Assembly (NCBI GenBank): GCA_005787865.1
Contig: SXZN01000106.1
Span: forward strand, 1-12,337
Source of the DNA: Opitutaceae bacterium
GTDB taxonomy: Bacteria > Verrucomicrobiota > Verrucomicrobiia > Opitutales > Opitutaceae
Direction: 5' to 3'
Length of the DNA: 12,337 nucleotides
The position numbers were made by a program, and so were the translations under genes. Numbering within the stretch: the stretch's first letter is position 1; every line of letters starts with the position of its first letter. Of this stretch, positions 7,359-12,337 are shown piece after piece. Under the pieces are notes generated by a model that saw only the letters and a program-made list of their open reading frames with translations, made no database searches and was not told the DNA's origin.

Positions 7359-9374
7359 TTACCAGCCGTAAGTCCGCTTGATGCGCAGTTCTTCATAAAG
7401 ATTTTCGTCTAACTCTTCGAGGAAGCGCGAGGGATTAAGCATCATGCCGCCAGGACCAGCGCGACTCGCTACCTTGGGGTAGCTAATGTAAAGTTCATTT
7501 TTCGCCCGCGTGACCGCGACGTAAAAGAGGCGGCGTTCTTCTTCCACGTCGCCACTCTCGATGGCGCGCCGGCCGGGAAATTGACCATCGGCGGCGCCAA
7601 TTAAGAAAACGACATCGTATTCTAAGCCTTTGGCCTGATGGACGGTGGTCAGTTTGATGGCGTCCTCATTCGCATCGACATGTTTGTCACTGGTCTCGCC
7701 GTTCAGTAAAACAATCTGAGCGAGCAGATCCTGCATTTCCTCAAAACGCGCGGCGAAGCCGACGAGCGCTTTTAATTCTTCAAGGCGATCCACGTAATCG
7801 GCGTAGGCGCCTTTGAGATAATCGCCATACCAGCCATCGATGGCGACGGTGACGGTGTCGCTTGGTTTCTCATGACTCATCGCATCCGCCACTTGGCGCA
7901 GGGAGGCGCAGAAATTAGACCAATCATCTTTGGCATCTTTCGCCACCTTGCTTTTCACGTCATCGGTGTTGAGGGCGTCGATAAAGTTTTGCTGCATCAG
8001 TCGGGCGTGGTCGAGGGCGGCCGCGTGGATCTTTTGTGCACCCTTTTCGCCGACTTTGGGTAATAGAATAGCGATGCGCTGCCACGCCTGCGCGTCACTG
8101 GGGTTATAAACAAAACGCAGCAAGGCGATGAGATCGCGGACGTGCTGGCGTTCGAAGAATTTCACCCCGGAGGTAATTTGATAGGGGATGCCCGCGCGCG
8201 AGAGTGCCAATTGCACTTCGAGGGCAAGAAAATGGGAGCGGTAAAGAATGGCGATCTCCTTGGCCGCGACGCCGTCATCAGTGATGAGTGAGTGGATGCG
8301 TTTAAGGATGAAATCGGCTTGCTCGCGATCGTCCATGGTGGCGACGACGTAGGGCTTAATGGAATGTTTGCGCGCCGCGCGAAGTTCCTTGTCGAAGTGG
8401 CGGCCCTTGGGTTGCGCATTCAGCACGCCGTTGGCGAAGGCCAGAATTTCTGGGGTAGAACGATAGTTGATCTCGATCCGATGAATGACCGTGCCGGGGT
8501 GCCGTTCGGGAAACGACATGATGTTTTCAAAATCGGCGCCGCGCCAGGAGTAGATACACTGCGCATCATCGCCGACCGCCATGACGCAGTGATGCGCGGC
8601 CAGTTTATCCACGATCTGGGCTTGGATGGTGTTGGTGTCTTGATACTCGTCGACCAGGACGTGGCGAAAGCGGGCGGCAAAATATTTTGCGACCTCCGGC
8701 GCCTCCGTCAGCAGTTTGAGCCAGAGCTCGAGCAGGTCATCATAGTCGACGACGGACTGGTCGCGCTTAGCTTTCGCGTAGGCGGTGGCAAATGCGGGGA
8801 AGCGGTCGGCGATATCGCTGTACTGGGGGAAATTTTTCGCGACGGTGTCGGCGAGGGAAAGCTGGGTGTTGCGAGCAAGGGATAGGACGCTGAACAGGGG
8901 GCCGGGGCGGGGGTTAGTTTTGTCTTTAAAGAACAGCTTGTCGGCGTGCTCGACGGTTTGTTTGAGGAGCGATTCAGATTCGTCGGCGTCGAGGATGGTA
9001 AAATTTTTGGGCAGCTGAATGGCTTCACCGTACATGCGCAGCGCGCGGTTGCCGAGGGAGTGGAAGGTGCCGCCCCAGAAGCGGGCGGGCTCGATGCCCG
9101 TGAGGTCTTGCACGCGGTGGAGCATTTCCTTGGCCGCCTTATTCGTGAAGGTGAGGAGTAAAATTTCACCTGGCTTGACGCCTTGGGAAAGCAGGTAAGC
9201 CACGCGGTAGGTGAGGGTCCGGGTCTTGCCCGAGCCAGCGCCGGCAAGAACAAGGAGCGGGCCAGGCGGCGCGGTGACGGCGGCAAATTGCTCAGCATTC
9301 AGCAGGGCCTGAAAGTCGATGGCCGGCACATCAAGCGGTCGGCTGGCAAAGTCACTGGGGAGAACGAAATCCAT
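7359..9374 (-). CDS. UvrD/PcrA/Rep-family superfamily 1A DNA helicase
   Basis: An ATP-dependent 3'-to-5' DNA helicase of 671 residues, the usual size for Rep/PcrA-like proteins. Motifs appear in order: Q motif (Leu-Asn-Ala-Glu-Gln, ~25-29), Walker A Gly-Ala-Gly-Ser-Gly-Lys-Thr (45-51), Ia Leu-Thr-Phe-Thr-Asn-Lys-Ala-Ala (74-81), II Asp-Glu-Tyr-Gln-Asp (242-246), III Gly-Asp-Asp-Ala-Gln-Cys-Ile-Tyr-Ser-Trp-Arg-Gly (268-279), IV Asn-Tyr-Arg-Ser (303-306), V Thr-Val-His-Gln-Ala-Lys-Gly-Leu-Glu (577-585) and VI Val-Ala-Val-Thr-Arg-Ala-Lys (619-625). Such enzymes act in nucleotide excision or mismatch repair, or clear proteins from DNA ahead of forks. UvrD, PcrA and Rep cannot be separated here, so no symbol is given. 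The ATG at 9374 is preferred over an in-frame TTG at 9416 that would add 14 unconserved residues. The gene is separated from upstream frr by an intrinsic terminator, so it needs its own promoter. Confidence 0.95.
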   Translation of the reverse strand: MDFVLPSDFASRPLDVPAIDFQALLNAEQFAAVTAPPGPLLVLAGAGSGKTRTLTYRVAYLLSQGVKPGEILLLTFTNKAAKEMLHRVQDLTGIEPARFWGGTFHSLGNRALRMYGEAIQLPKNFTILDADESESLLKQTVEHADKLFFKDKTNPRPGPLFSVLSLARNTQLSLADTVAKNFPQYSDIADRFPAFATAYAKAKRDQSVVDYDDLLELWLKLLTEAPEVAKYFAARFRHVLVDEYQDTNTIQAQIVDKLAAHHCVMAVGDDAQCIYSWRGADFENIMSFPERHPGTVIHRIEINYRSTPEILAFANGVLNAQPKGRHFDKELRAARKHSIKPYVVATMDDREQADFILKRIHSLITDDGVAAKEIAILYRSHFLALEVQLALSRAGIPYQITSGVKFFERQHVRDLIALLRFVYNPSDAQAWQRIAILLPKVGEKGAQKIHAAALDHARLMQQNFIDALNTDDVKSKVAKDAKDDWSNFCASLRQVADAMSHEKPSDTVTVAIDGWYGDYLKGAYADYVDRLEELKALVGFAARFEEMQDLLAQIVLLNGETSDKHVDANEDAIKLTTVHQAKGLEYDVVFLIGAADGQFPGRRAIESGDVEEERRLFYVAVTRAKNELYISYPKVASRAGPGGMMLNPSRFLEELDENLYEELRIKRTYGW

Positions 9375-9498
9375 TTTGCGGAACACAGAAGACAGAGGAC
9401 GGGTGACGGAAAGCAAAAGAAAAGGCAGCGCCGAGCGGGTCGGGGTAATCGGGCTGAATCGTATCCTGGCGGATCACCCAGTGGTCGCCGCCATTCAT
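9352..9498 (-). CDS. Candidate small ORF (48 codons) overlapping the uvrD start, unproven
   Basis: A short frame from an ATG at 9498 runs into the 5' end of uvrD in another frame, ending with TGA at 9352-9354. The first ~25 codons (Met-Asn-Gly-Gly-Asp-His-Trp-Val-Ile-Arg-Gln-Asp ...) look coding-like: about 20 of 25 third positions are G or C, with few rare codons. The latter half runs through the 7-bp repeat tract and uvrD itself, so it is unlikely to be conserved. It could be a small leader-type peptide, a gene remnant or chance. No family is recognised and no ribosome binding site is visible. Confidence 0.2.
   Translation of the reverse strand: MNGGDHWVIRQDTIQPDYPDPLGAAFSFAFRHPSSVFCVPQNGFRSPQ
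9382..9409. repeat. Degenerate 7-bp tandem repeat in the uvrD 5' region
   Basis: On the plus strand four consecutive heptads can be read: AACACAG, AAGACAG, AGGACGG and GTGACGG, around a consensus near AAGACAG. On the transcribed strand this forms a pyrimidine-rich leader starting about 7 bp before the uvrD ATG. Three units match the consensus at five or more of seven positions; the fourth is weaker. Confidence 0.45.
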
Positions 9499-9541
9499 GT
9501 TTAAGCAAAACCCAGCGGGAAGGCCTCGGCTGATCCGGCAC

Positions 9542-9567
9542 AAAAAAGCCCGCCGGGCTGGCGGGCT
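9542..9567 (-). terminator. Intrinsic (Rho-independent) terminator of the pyrH-frr unit
   Basis: Read on the minus strand, AGCCCGCC, a five-base loop AGCCC, then GGCGGGCT form a perfect 8-bp GC-rich hairpin, followed directly by a run of six T (9547 down to 9542). It begins about 35 bp after the frr stop codon, so it ends the pyrH-frr transcript and separates it from uvrD. Confidence 0.92.
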
Positions 9568-9602
9568 AGGGCGGTTCGCGGGTGTAAATCGCCGGCTCGT
9601 GC

Positions 9603-10160
9603 TTAAACCGTTGTAAGATCCTTCTCTTTGTGAGCGAGGTGGGTGTCGATGTCCTTGATGGATTTGTCGGTGAGCGTTTGGATTTCTTTCTCGAGACGCT
9701 TCTCTTCGTCTTCGGACATTTTGCCGTCCTTTTTGGCCTTCTTAACATTTTCCATGGCATCACGGCGGGCATGACGAAGATTAACGCGACCCTCTTCTGC
9801 CAGTTTGTGGGCGACTTTGACGAACTCGAGGCGGCGTTCTTTGGAGAGATCGGGCAGCGGAAGGCGAATCAAGCTGCCATCCACCACGGGATTGATCCCG
9901 AGGTTGGCCTGTTGCAGGGCCTTTTCTACGGCACGAACGAGTCCTTTGTCCCAAGGCTGAACTTGGATCATGCGGGCGTCGGGCGTGCTGATGGCGGCGC
10001 ATTCCTTGAGGCGCATCATCGAACCATAGGCTTCGACCATCACGCCTTCGACCATCGCGGGGGAGGCCTTGCCCGTGTGGATGCTGCTAAATTCATGCAG
10101 CGTGAAATCGATCGCTTTTTTCATGCGGGCAGCGACGTCGGTGAGGATGGGATGGCTCAT
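9603..10160 (-). CDS. frr: Ribosome recycling factor
   Basis: A 185-residue protein, exactly the usual RRF length. RRF acts with EF-G to split post-termination ribosomes into subunits. Recognisable conserved segments are His-Thr-Gly-Lys-Ala-Ser-Pro (28-34), Gln-Pro-Trp-Asp-Lys (68-72), Ala-Val-Glu-Lys-Ala (77-81), Leu-Gly-Ile-Asn-Pro (87-91), Ile-Arg-Leu-Pro-Leu-Pro (98-103) and the highly charged helix Arg-His-Ala-Arg-Arg-Asp (129-134). Arg-132 aligns with the functionally critical Arg-132 of the E. coli protein. The C-terminal half is the Lys/Glu-rich helical bundle expected. It lies 126 bp downstream of pyrH on the same strand, the standard gene order, and is followed by a strong intrinsic terminator. 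The ATG at 10160 lacks a Shine-Dalgarno; the leader reads TATCCCCTT just before it. Confidence 0.97.
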   Translation of the reverse strand: MSHPILTDVAARMKKAIDFTLHEFSSIHTGKASPAMVEGVMVEAYGSMMRLKECAAISTPDARMIQVQPWDKGLVRAVEKALQQANLGINPVVDGSLIRLPLPDLSKERRLEFVKVAHKLAEEGRVNLRHARRDAMENVKKAKKDGKMSEDEEKRLEKEIQTLTDKSIKDIDTHLAHKEKDLTTV

Positions 10161-10167
10161 AAGGGGA

Positions 10168-10286
10168 TAAGGTTTAAGCGCGATAGGGTTTAAGTCGTAA
10201 GCTGCAAATACTAGTCAGAGTTAAATTACTGCGCAAGGGGGAGGGACGAGGGTAAGGACTTACAGTTTATAACTTAAATCTTAAAA
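10168..10286. repeat. PyrH-frr spacer built of opposing TAAG-type heptad repeats
   Basis: At the frr side the plus strand carries TAAGGTT, TAAGCGC, (GA), TAGGGTT, TAAGTCG and TAAGCTG (10168-10204). At the pyrH side the minus strand carries TAAGATT, TAAGTTA, TAAACTG and TAAGTCC (10283 down to 10256), starting just after the pyrH stop. The two blocks are inverted relative to each other: 10189-10204 and 10263-10278 form inverted arms matching at 13 of 16 positions, around a 58-bp centre. The mRNA between the two genes could therefore fold into a long imperfect stem. Confidence 0.5.
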
Positions 10287-11024
10287 CTAATTATGAACGA
10301 GCGTGCCGATTTTCTTGCCGAGGACGGCGTTGCGGATGGCGTGTTCGGAGGTGAGATTGAAAACGAGGATCGGCACATTGTTGTCGAGGCAGAGTGAGAA
10401 GGCCGTTGAGTCCATGACGTTGAGACGCTGGCGGAGGGCATCGACGAAGGTGATCTCGTCATATTTGACGGCGTCAGTATATTTCTTCGGATCCTTATCA
10501 TAGATTCCATCGACCTTGGTCGCTTTCATGATGATATCGGCGTGCAACTCGGACGCGCGCAAGGCCGCGGTGGTGTCGGTGGTGAAGTAGGGATTGCCGG
10601 TGCCGGCGGCGAAGATGACGATGCGCTTTTTTTCCAAGTGGCGAATCGCGCGCCGCATGATGAACGGCTCGGCGATTTGGTTCATCGGGATGGCGGATTG
10701 GACGCGGGTATCGACGCCCATTTTCTCGAGGCAATCCATTAACGCGAGGCTGTTGATGACCGTAGCCAACATGCCCATATAGTCGCCGGTGGTGCGATCG
10801 ACCCCTTGTTTGGCGCCTTGGAGGCCGCGAAAAATATTGCCCCCGCCGATGACGACGCAGACTTGCACGCCGAGCGCGTGGATTTCTTTAACTTGCTCGC
10901 AAATATGTTCGAGGGTGGCGGCATCGATTGCTTCGGCACCCTTGCCGCGTAAAACTTCGCCGCTCAATTTCAGCACAACACGCTTATATTTAATGTGAGG
11001 GGTAGCGGCAGACTTGGTAGGCAT
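10287..11024 (-). CDS. pyrH: Uridylate (UMP) kinase
   Basis: A 245-residue member of the amino-acid-kinase fold that phosphorylates UMP to UDP with ATP in pyrimidine nucleotide synthesis; bacterial forms are hexameric and allosterically controlled by UTP and GTP. Conserved segments are Lys-Leu-Ser-Gly-Glu (19-23, phosphate binding), Gly-Gly-Gly-Asn-Ile-Phe-Arg-Gly (60-67), Asp-Arg-Thr-Thr-Gly-Asp-Tyr-Met-Gly-Met-Leu-Ala-Thr (76-88, UMP site), Gly-Thr-Gly-Asn-Pro-Tyr-Phe-Thr-Thr-Asp (141-150), Lys-Ala-Thr-Lys-Val-Asp-Gly-Ile-Tyr-Asp-Lys-Asp-Pro (167-179, ATP side) and Met-Asp-Ser-Thr-Ala-Phe (204-209). It is the first gene of a pyrH-frr unit. The usual upstream partners rpsB-tsf are absent; a divergent VOC gene is there instead. 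A promoter just upstream predicts a leader of only a few bases, and there is no Shine-Dalgarno. Confidence 0.97.
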   Translation of the reverse strand: MPTKSAATPHIKYKRVVLKLSGEVLRGKGAEAIDAATLEHICEQVKEIHALGVQVCVVIGGGNIFRGLQGAKQGVDRTTGDYMGMLATVINSLALMDCLEKMGVDTRVQSAIPMNQIAEPFIMRRAIRHLEKKRIVIFAAGTGNPYFTTDTTAALRASELHADIIMKATKVDGIYDKDPKKYTDAVKYDEITFVDALRQRLNVMDSTAFSLCLDNNVPILVFNLTSEHAIRNAVLGKKIGTLVHN

Positions 11025-11032
11025 GAGGTGAG

Positions 11033-11061
11033 ATGAAACCGACCGCTAAAAGCGGCGTCAA
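11033..11061 (-). promoter_or_regulatory. Candidate pyrH promoter with a palindrome in its spacer
   Basis: On the minus strand TTGACG (11061-11056; 5/6 to consensus), an exact 17-bp spacer and TTTCAT (11038-11033; 4/6) form a sigma70-like promoter. The ATG of pyrH is only eight bases beyond the -10 box, so transcription would begin at or within a few bases of the start codon. The spacer holds a perfect inverted repeat CCGCT-TTT-AGCGG (plus strand 11043-11055), placed as an operator or spacer-DNA element would be. Confidence 0.5.
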
Positions 11062-11172
11062 TGCCCGAGATTTCAGCGCGCTACGGGGGTGCGGGTCGCG
11101 GTGCAGCCCAGGGTCGCTAAGCTTGAGGGAGGCGTTGCGGCGAATGGCATTGCCACAAGGGAGCTAGGTTCG

Positions 11173-11201
11173 TTGTCATGGCGCTGCTTTCAGCTTTTAT
11201 T
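11173..11201 (+). promoter_or_regulatory. Candidate promoter for the VOC gene, nearly leaderless
   Basis: TTGTCA (11173-11178; 5/6 to the -35 consensus), a 17-bp spacer and TTTATT (11196-11201; 4/6) are followed after seven bases by the ATG at 11209. A standard start 6-8 bases after the -10 box would fall at or beside the A of the ATG. Confidence 0.45.
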
Positions 11202-11208
11202 TTCACTT

Positions 11209-11598
11209 ATGAAATTCGAACACTTTGCCCTCAATGTAGCGGATGTCCGGGCGATGGCCCGCTGGTATGTGGAGCACCTCGGTTTTCAAATCGCGCGCCG
11301 CCGTGAGGATGCGCCCTTTACGCATTTCCTCGCCGATGAAACGGGTCGAATCGTGATCGAGCTTTATACGAATCCGGCGGCCCTCATTCCCAATTATGCG
11401 AACCAAGATCCCTTGGTTTATCATTTAGCCGTCTTCACCCCGGATGCTCGGGCCGAGCAGCAGCGCTTAGAGAAAATCGGCGCCACCCTTTATTTTGAAG
11501 ACAATCTGCCGGATGGCTCGCGGCTCACCATGATGCGTGATCCGTGGGGGGTGCCGCTGCAGCTGTGTCAGCGCAGCAAGCCTTTTCCCGGCTTCTGA
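11209..11598 (+). CDS. VOC (glyoxalase/bleomycin resistance/dioxygenase) fold protein
   Basis: A 129-residue single-chain vicinal-oxygen-chelate protein. The N-terminal Phe-Glu-His-Phe-Ala-Leu-Asn-Val and the following Trp-Tyr-x-x-His-Leu-Gly-Phe form the first beta-alpha-beta unit. The second starts at about 70 with Val-Tyr-His-Leu-Ala-Phe-like spacing and ends with Met-Arg-Asp-Pro-Trp-Gly-Val-Pro-Leu-Gln-Leu. Likely metal ligands are His-5, Glu-51 and His-72; the fourth position, usually Glu, appears to be Gln-118. The fold serves glyoxalase I, dioxygenases, fosfomycin or bleomycin resistance and epimerases, and the sequence does not decide among them. The ATG at 11209 starts exactly at the conserved first strand; an upstream in-frame GTG at 11089 would add 40 unconserved residues. 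It is divergent from pyrH and convergent with the LamG pseudogene 21 bp away. Confidence 0.85.
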   Translation: MKFEHFALNVADVRAMARWYVEHLGFQIARRREDAPFTHFLADETGRIVIELYTNPAALIPNYANQDPLVYHLAVFTPDARAEQQRLEKIGATLYFEDNLPDGSRLTMMRDPWGVPLQLCQRSKPFPGF

Positions 11599-11599
11599 G

Positions 11600-11611
11600 G
11601 CGATTAATCGC
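11600..11611. repeat. 12-bp perfect palindrome GCGATTAATCGC between convergent genes
   Basis: It lies immediately after the VOC stop codon and just beyond the end of the convergent pseudogene. It could be the core of a weak bidirectional hairpin, but the stem is short and has no adjacent T-run of length. Confidence 0.35.
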
Positions 11612-11619
11612 GCCGCCGT

Positions 11620-12133
11620 TTATGGTTGTGGGGCCCGTTGCAATTGCGGCGGGTTTAGCGCTGTGGGGTGAAAGCGCAGCGTGCTGATCCCGCCTTTGAA
11701 CCAGTAGACTTTATTCTGGCGCACGCCGAGGGAAGTTTGACTCGGTCCCATCGAGCCACCAGCCACCGTGGCCATCGAGCCGGGTTTCAATCATCACGCG
11801 CCAATTGGTCGTATCTTGAATATGCACAAAGCGTTGTTCGGCCAAGCCGCCTTCCTCTGGTTTAAAAAGAATCTCGACGGTGAACTGCGGCCAACCGGCC
11901 AGCGGGTTAGTGGGCACGAGTAAGCCGTCGCTAAAGCCGTTAAAAAATAACGCTGGGTGCGGCGGTGCTGAGCTAACGTGGGGTGATCCCATTACCGTGG
12001 GGGTATGGGCTCCGATGAGATCCGTTTGCGTAACTGACCAGAAAATGGGGGCGTGGGGACTTGGTTCGGCCCAAAGGGTTGCGACTAGGGGCAGTAAGAG
12101 CGTCACGAGATTGGTTTTGGAGATCAGCGGCAT
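11620..12133 (-). pseudogene. Frameshifted, internally deleted LamG/concanavalin-like secreted protein gene
   Basis: The frame from the ATG at 12133 encodes a signal peptide (Met-Pro-Leu-Ile-Ser-Lys ... Leu-Trp-Ala|Glu, residues 1-22). A LamG-like jelly-roll start follows (Ala-Leu-Phe-Phe-Asn-Gly-Phe-Ser-Asp-Gly-Leu, then Phe-Thr-Val-Glu-Ile-Leu-Phe-Lys-Pro-Glu and Trp-Arg-Val-Met-Ile-Glu-Thr-Arg). It stops at TAA 11711-11713 after 140 codons. In another minus-strand frame, from about 11754 to the TAA at 11620-11622, lies the expected C-terminus: Met-Gly-Pro-Ser-Gln-Thr-Ser-Leu-Gly-Val-Arg, then Val-Tyr-Trp-Phe-Lys-Gly-Gly-Ile-Ser-Thr-Leu-Arg-Phe. The two parts meet near 11749-11754 with no room for the middle strands seen in intact LamG-type domains, so the likely lesion is an out-of-frame internal deletion. 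A sequencing error alone would explain the shift but not the missing centre. Function unknown, probably a secreted or envelope protein. Confidence 0.8.
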
Positions 12134-12144
12134 GGATTATTTTA

Positions 12145-12159
12145 ATTATATCACGTGAT
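12145..12159 (-). promoter_or_regulatory. -10 box and adjacent palindrome upstream of the LamG pseudogene
   Basis: On the minus strand a perfect TATAAT (12150-12145) lies 11 bases before the ATG at 12133, predicting a leader of only about five bases. The -35 side is poor (CTCTTG at 17-bp spacing, or TTGTGT at 14 bp). Touching the upstream edge of the -10 box is a 10-bp palindrome ATCACGTGAT (12150-12159), which could be a regulator site. The promoter may have outlived the broken gene. Confidence 0.4.
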
Positions 12160-12263
12160 GGGCAACACAAGAGGCTTACGGTCATAGAGTTTTGGCCGGC
12201 GGGTTGGCGGTAAATTTCCACTCTTGACCCGCGTAGGGAGGGGGGCTTCTTTCGCCGCTCCTT

Positions 12264-12337
12264 TGCCTGATGGTGTAATGGTAGCACAGGCGACTTTGAC
12301 TCGCCTAGTCATGGTTCGAATCCATGTCGGGCAGCCA
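12264..12337 (+). tRNA. tRNA-Gln (anticodon UUG)
   Basis: A complete 74-nt cloverleaf with CCA encoded. The acceptor stem TGCCTGA/TCGGGCA pairs with one G-T wobble. The D-arm is GTG/CAC with loop TAATGGTAG, and the anticodon stem GGCGA/TCGCC with loop CTTTGAC gives anticodon TTG. The variable region is TAGT, and the T-arm is CATGG/CCATG with loop TTCGAAT. The weak first pair T1-A72 and discriminator G73 agree with known glutaminyl-tRNA synthetase identity elements. A TTGACC box at 12224-12229 could be its -35, but the -10 at 17-bp spacing (TTCTTT) is poor. The gene ends exactly at the window edge, so any terminator or further tRNA is out of view. Confidence 0.97.

Noticed and set aside
8292..8885. 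197-codon plus-strand frame inside uvrD
   Set aside because: Opposite helicase motifs II-IV; no domain or start signal of its own.
9630..10193. 187-codon plus-strand frame opposite frr
   Set aside because: It is an exact antisense shadow of a highly conserved gene with no recognisable domain.
11089..11208. GTG-started 40-residue N-terminal extension of the VOC protein
   Set aside because: The extension is not VOC-like. The conserved first strand starts right at the ATG at 11209, and the proposed promoter lies inside the extension.
1..12337. CRISPR arrays, insertion sequences, integrases, toxin-antitoxin pairs or phage genes
   Set aside because: None of the reading frames resembles these, and no regularly spaced 20-40 bp repeats are present.

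Overview
The window looks like a chromosomal segment from a verrucomicrobial bacterium, probably near the Opitutales. The strongest pointer is a PVC-type membrane-bound dehydrogenase with HEAT repeats and a C-terminal CxxCH heme domain, an architecture typical of Planctomycetes and Verrucomicrobia. The DNA is moderately GC-rich, and housekeeping genes are mixed with secreted beta-propeller proteins. No integrase, IS element, phage gene, CRISPR array or defence system is visible.

Layout: (1) 1-275 (+), the 3' end of a DUF481-like outer-membrane beta-barrel gene. (2) 272-2884 (-), a probable two-gene operon: a cytoplasmic WD40 propeller, then a secreted sialidase-like (ASP-box) propeller carrying a CSCC motif. 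(3) 3041-5749 (+), the PVC-type heme protein, divergent from the WD40 gene. (4) 5860-7266 (-), a CobW/COG0523 G3E GTPase with a His-rich metal loop and an extra central region. (5) 7359-9374 (-), a UvrD/PcrA/Rep-type helicase. (6) 9603-11024 (-), pyrH (UMP kinase) followed by frr (ribosome recycling factor), closed by a clear intrinsic terminator at 9542-9567. (7) 11209-11598 (+), a VOC/glyoxalase-fold protein. (8) 11620-12133 (-), a frameshifted and apparently internally deleted LamG-type secreted protein. (9) 12264-12337 (+), tRNA-Gln(UUG) with encoded CCA.

Two themes cut across the genes. First, none of the nine start sites examined has a convincing Shine-Dalgarno sequence; the leaders are mostly pyrimidine-rich or AT-rich. 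For pyrH, the VOC gene and the LamG pseudogene, the best promoter places transcription start only a few bases before the ATG, so their mRNAs may be leaderless or nearly so. Second, the pyrH-frr spacer and the uvrD 5' region contain degenerate 7-bp tandem repeats, and the pyrH-frr spacer carries them on opposite strands facing each other.

Functionally, pyrH and frr link pyrimidine nucleotide supply and ribosome recycling. The CobW-type GTPase (metal chaperone), the WD40 protein and the cysteine-bearing secreted propeller may share a metal-related role, but that is inference from composition and proximity. No obviously novel multi-gene system is present. The items most worth following are the pseudogene, the translation-initiation pattern, the heptad repeats and the GTPase central region.
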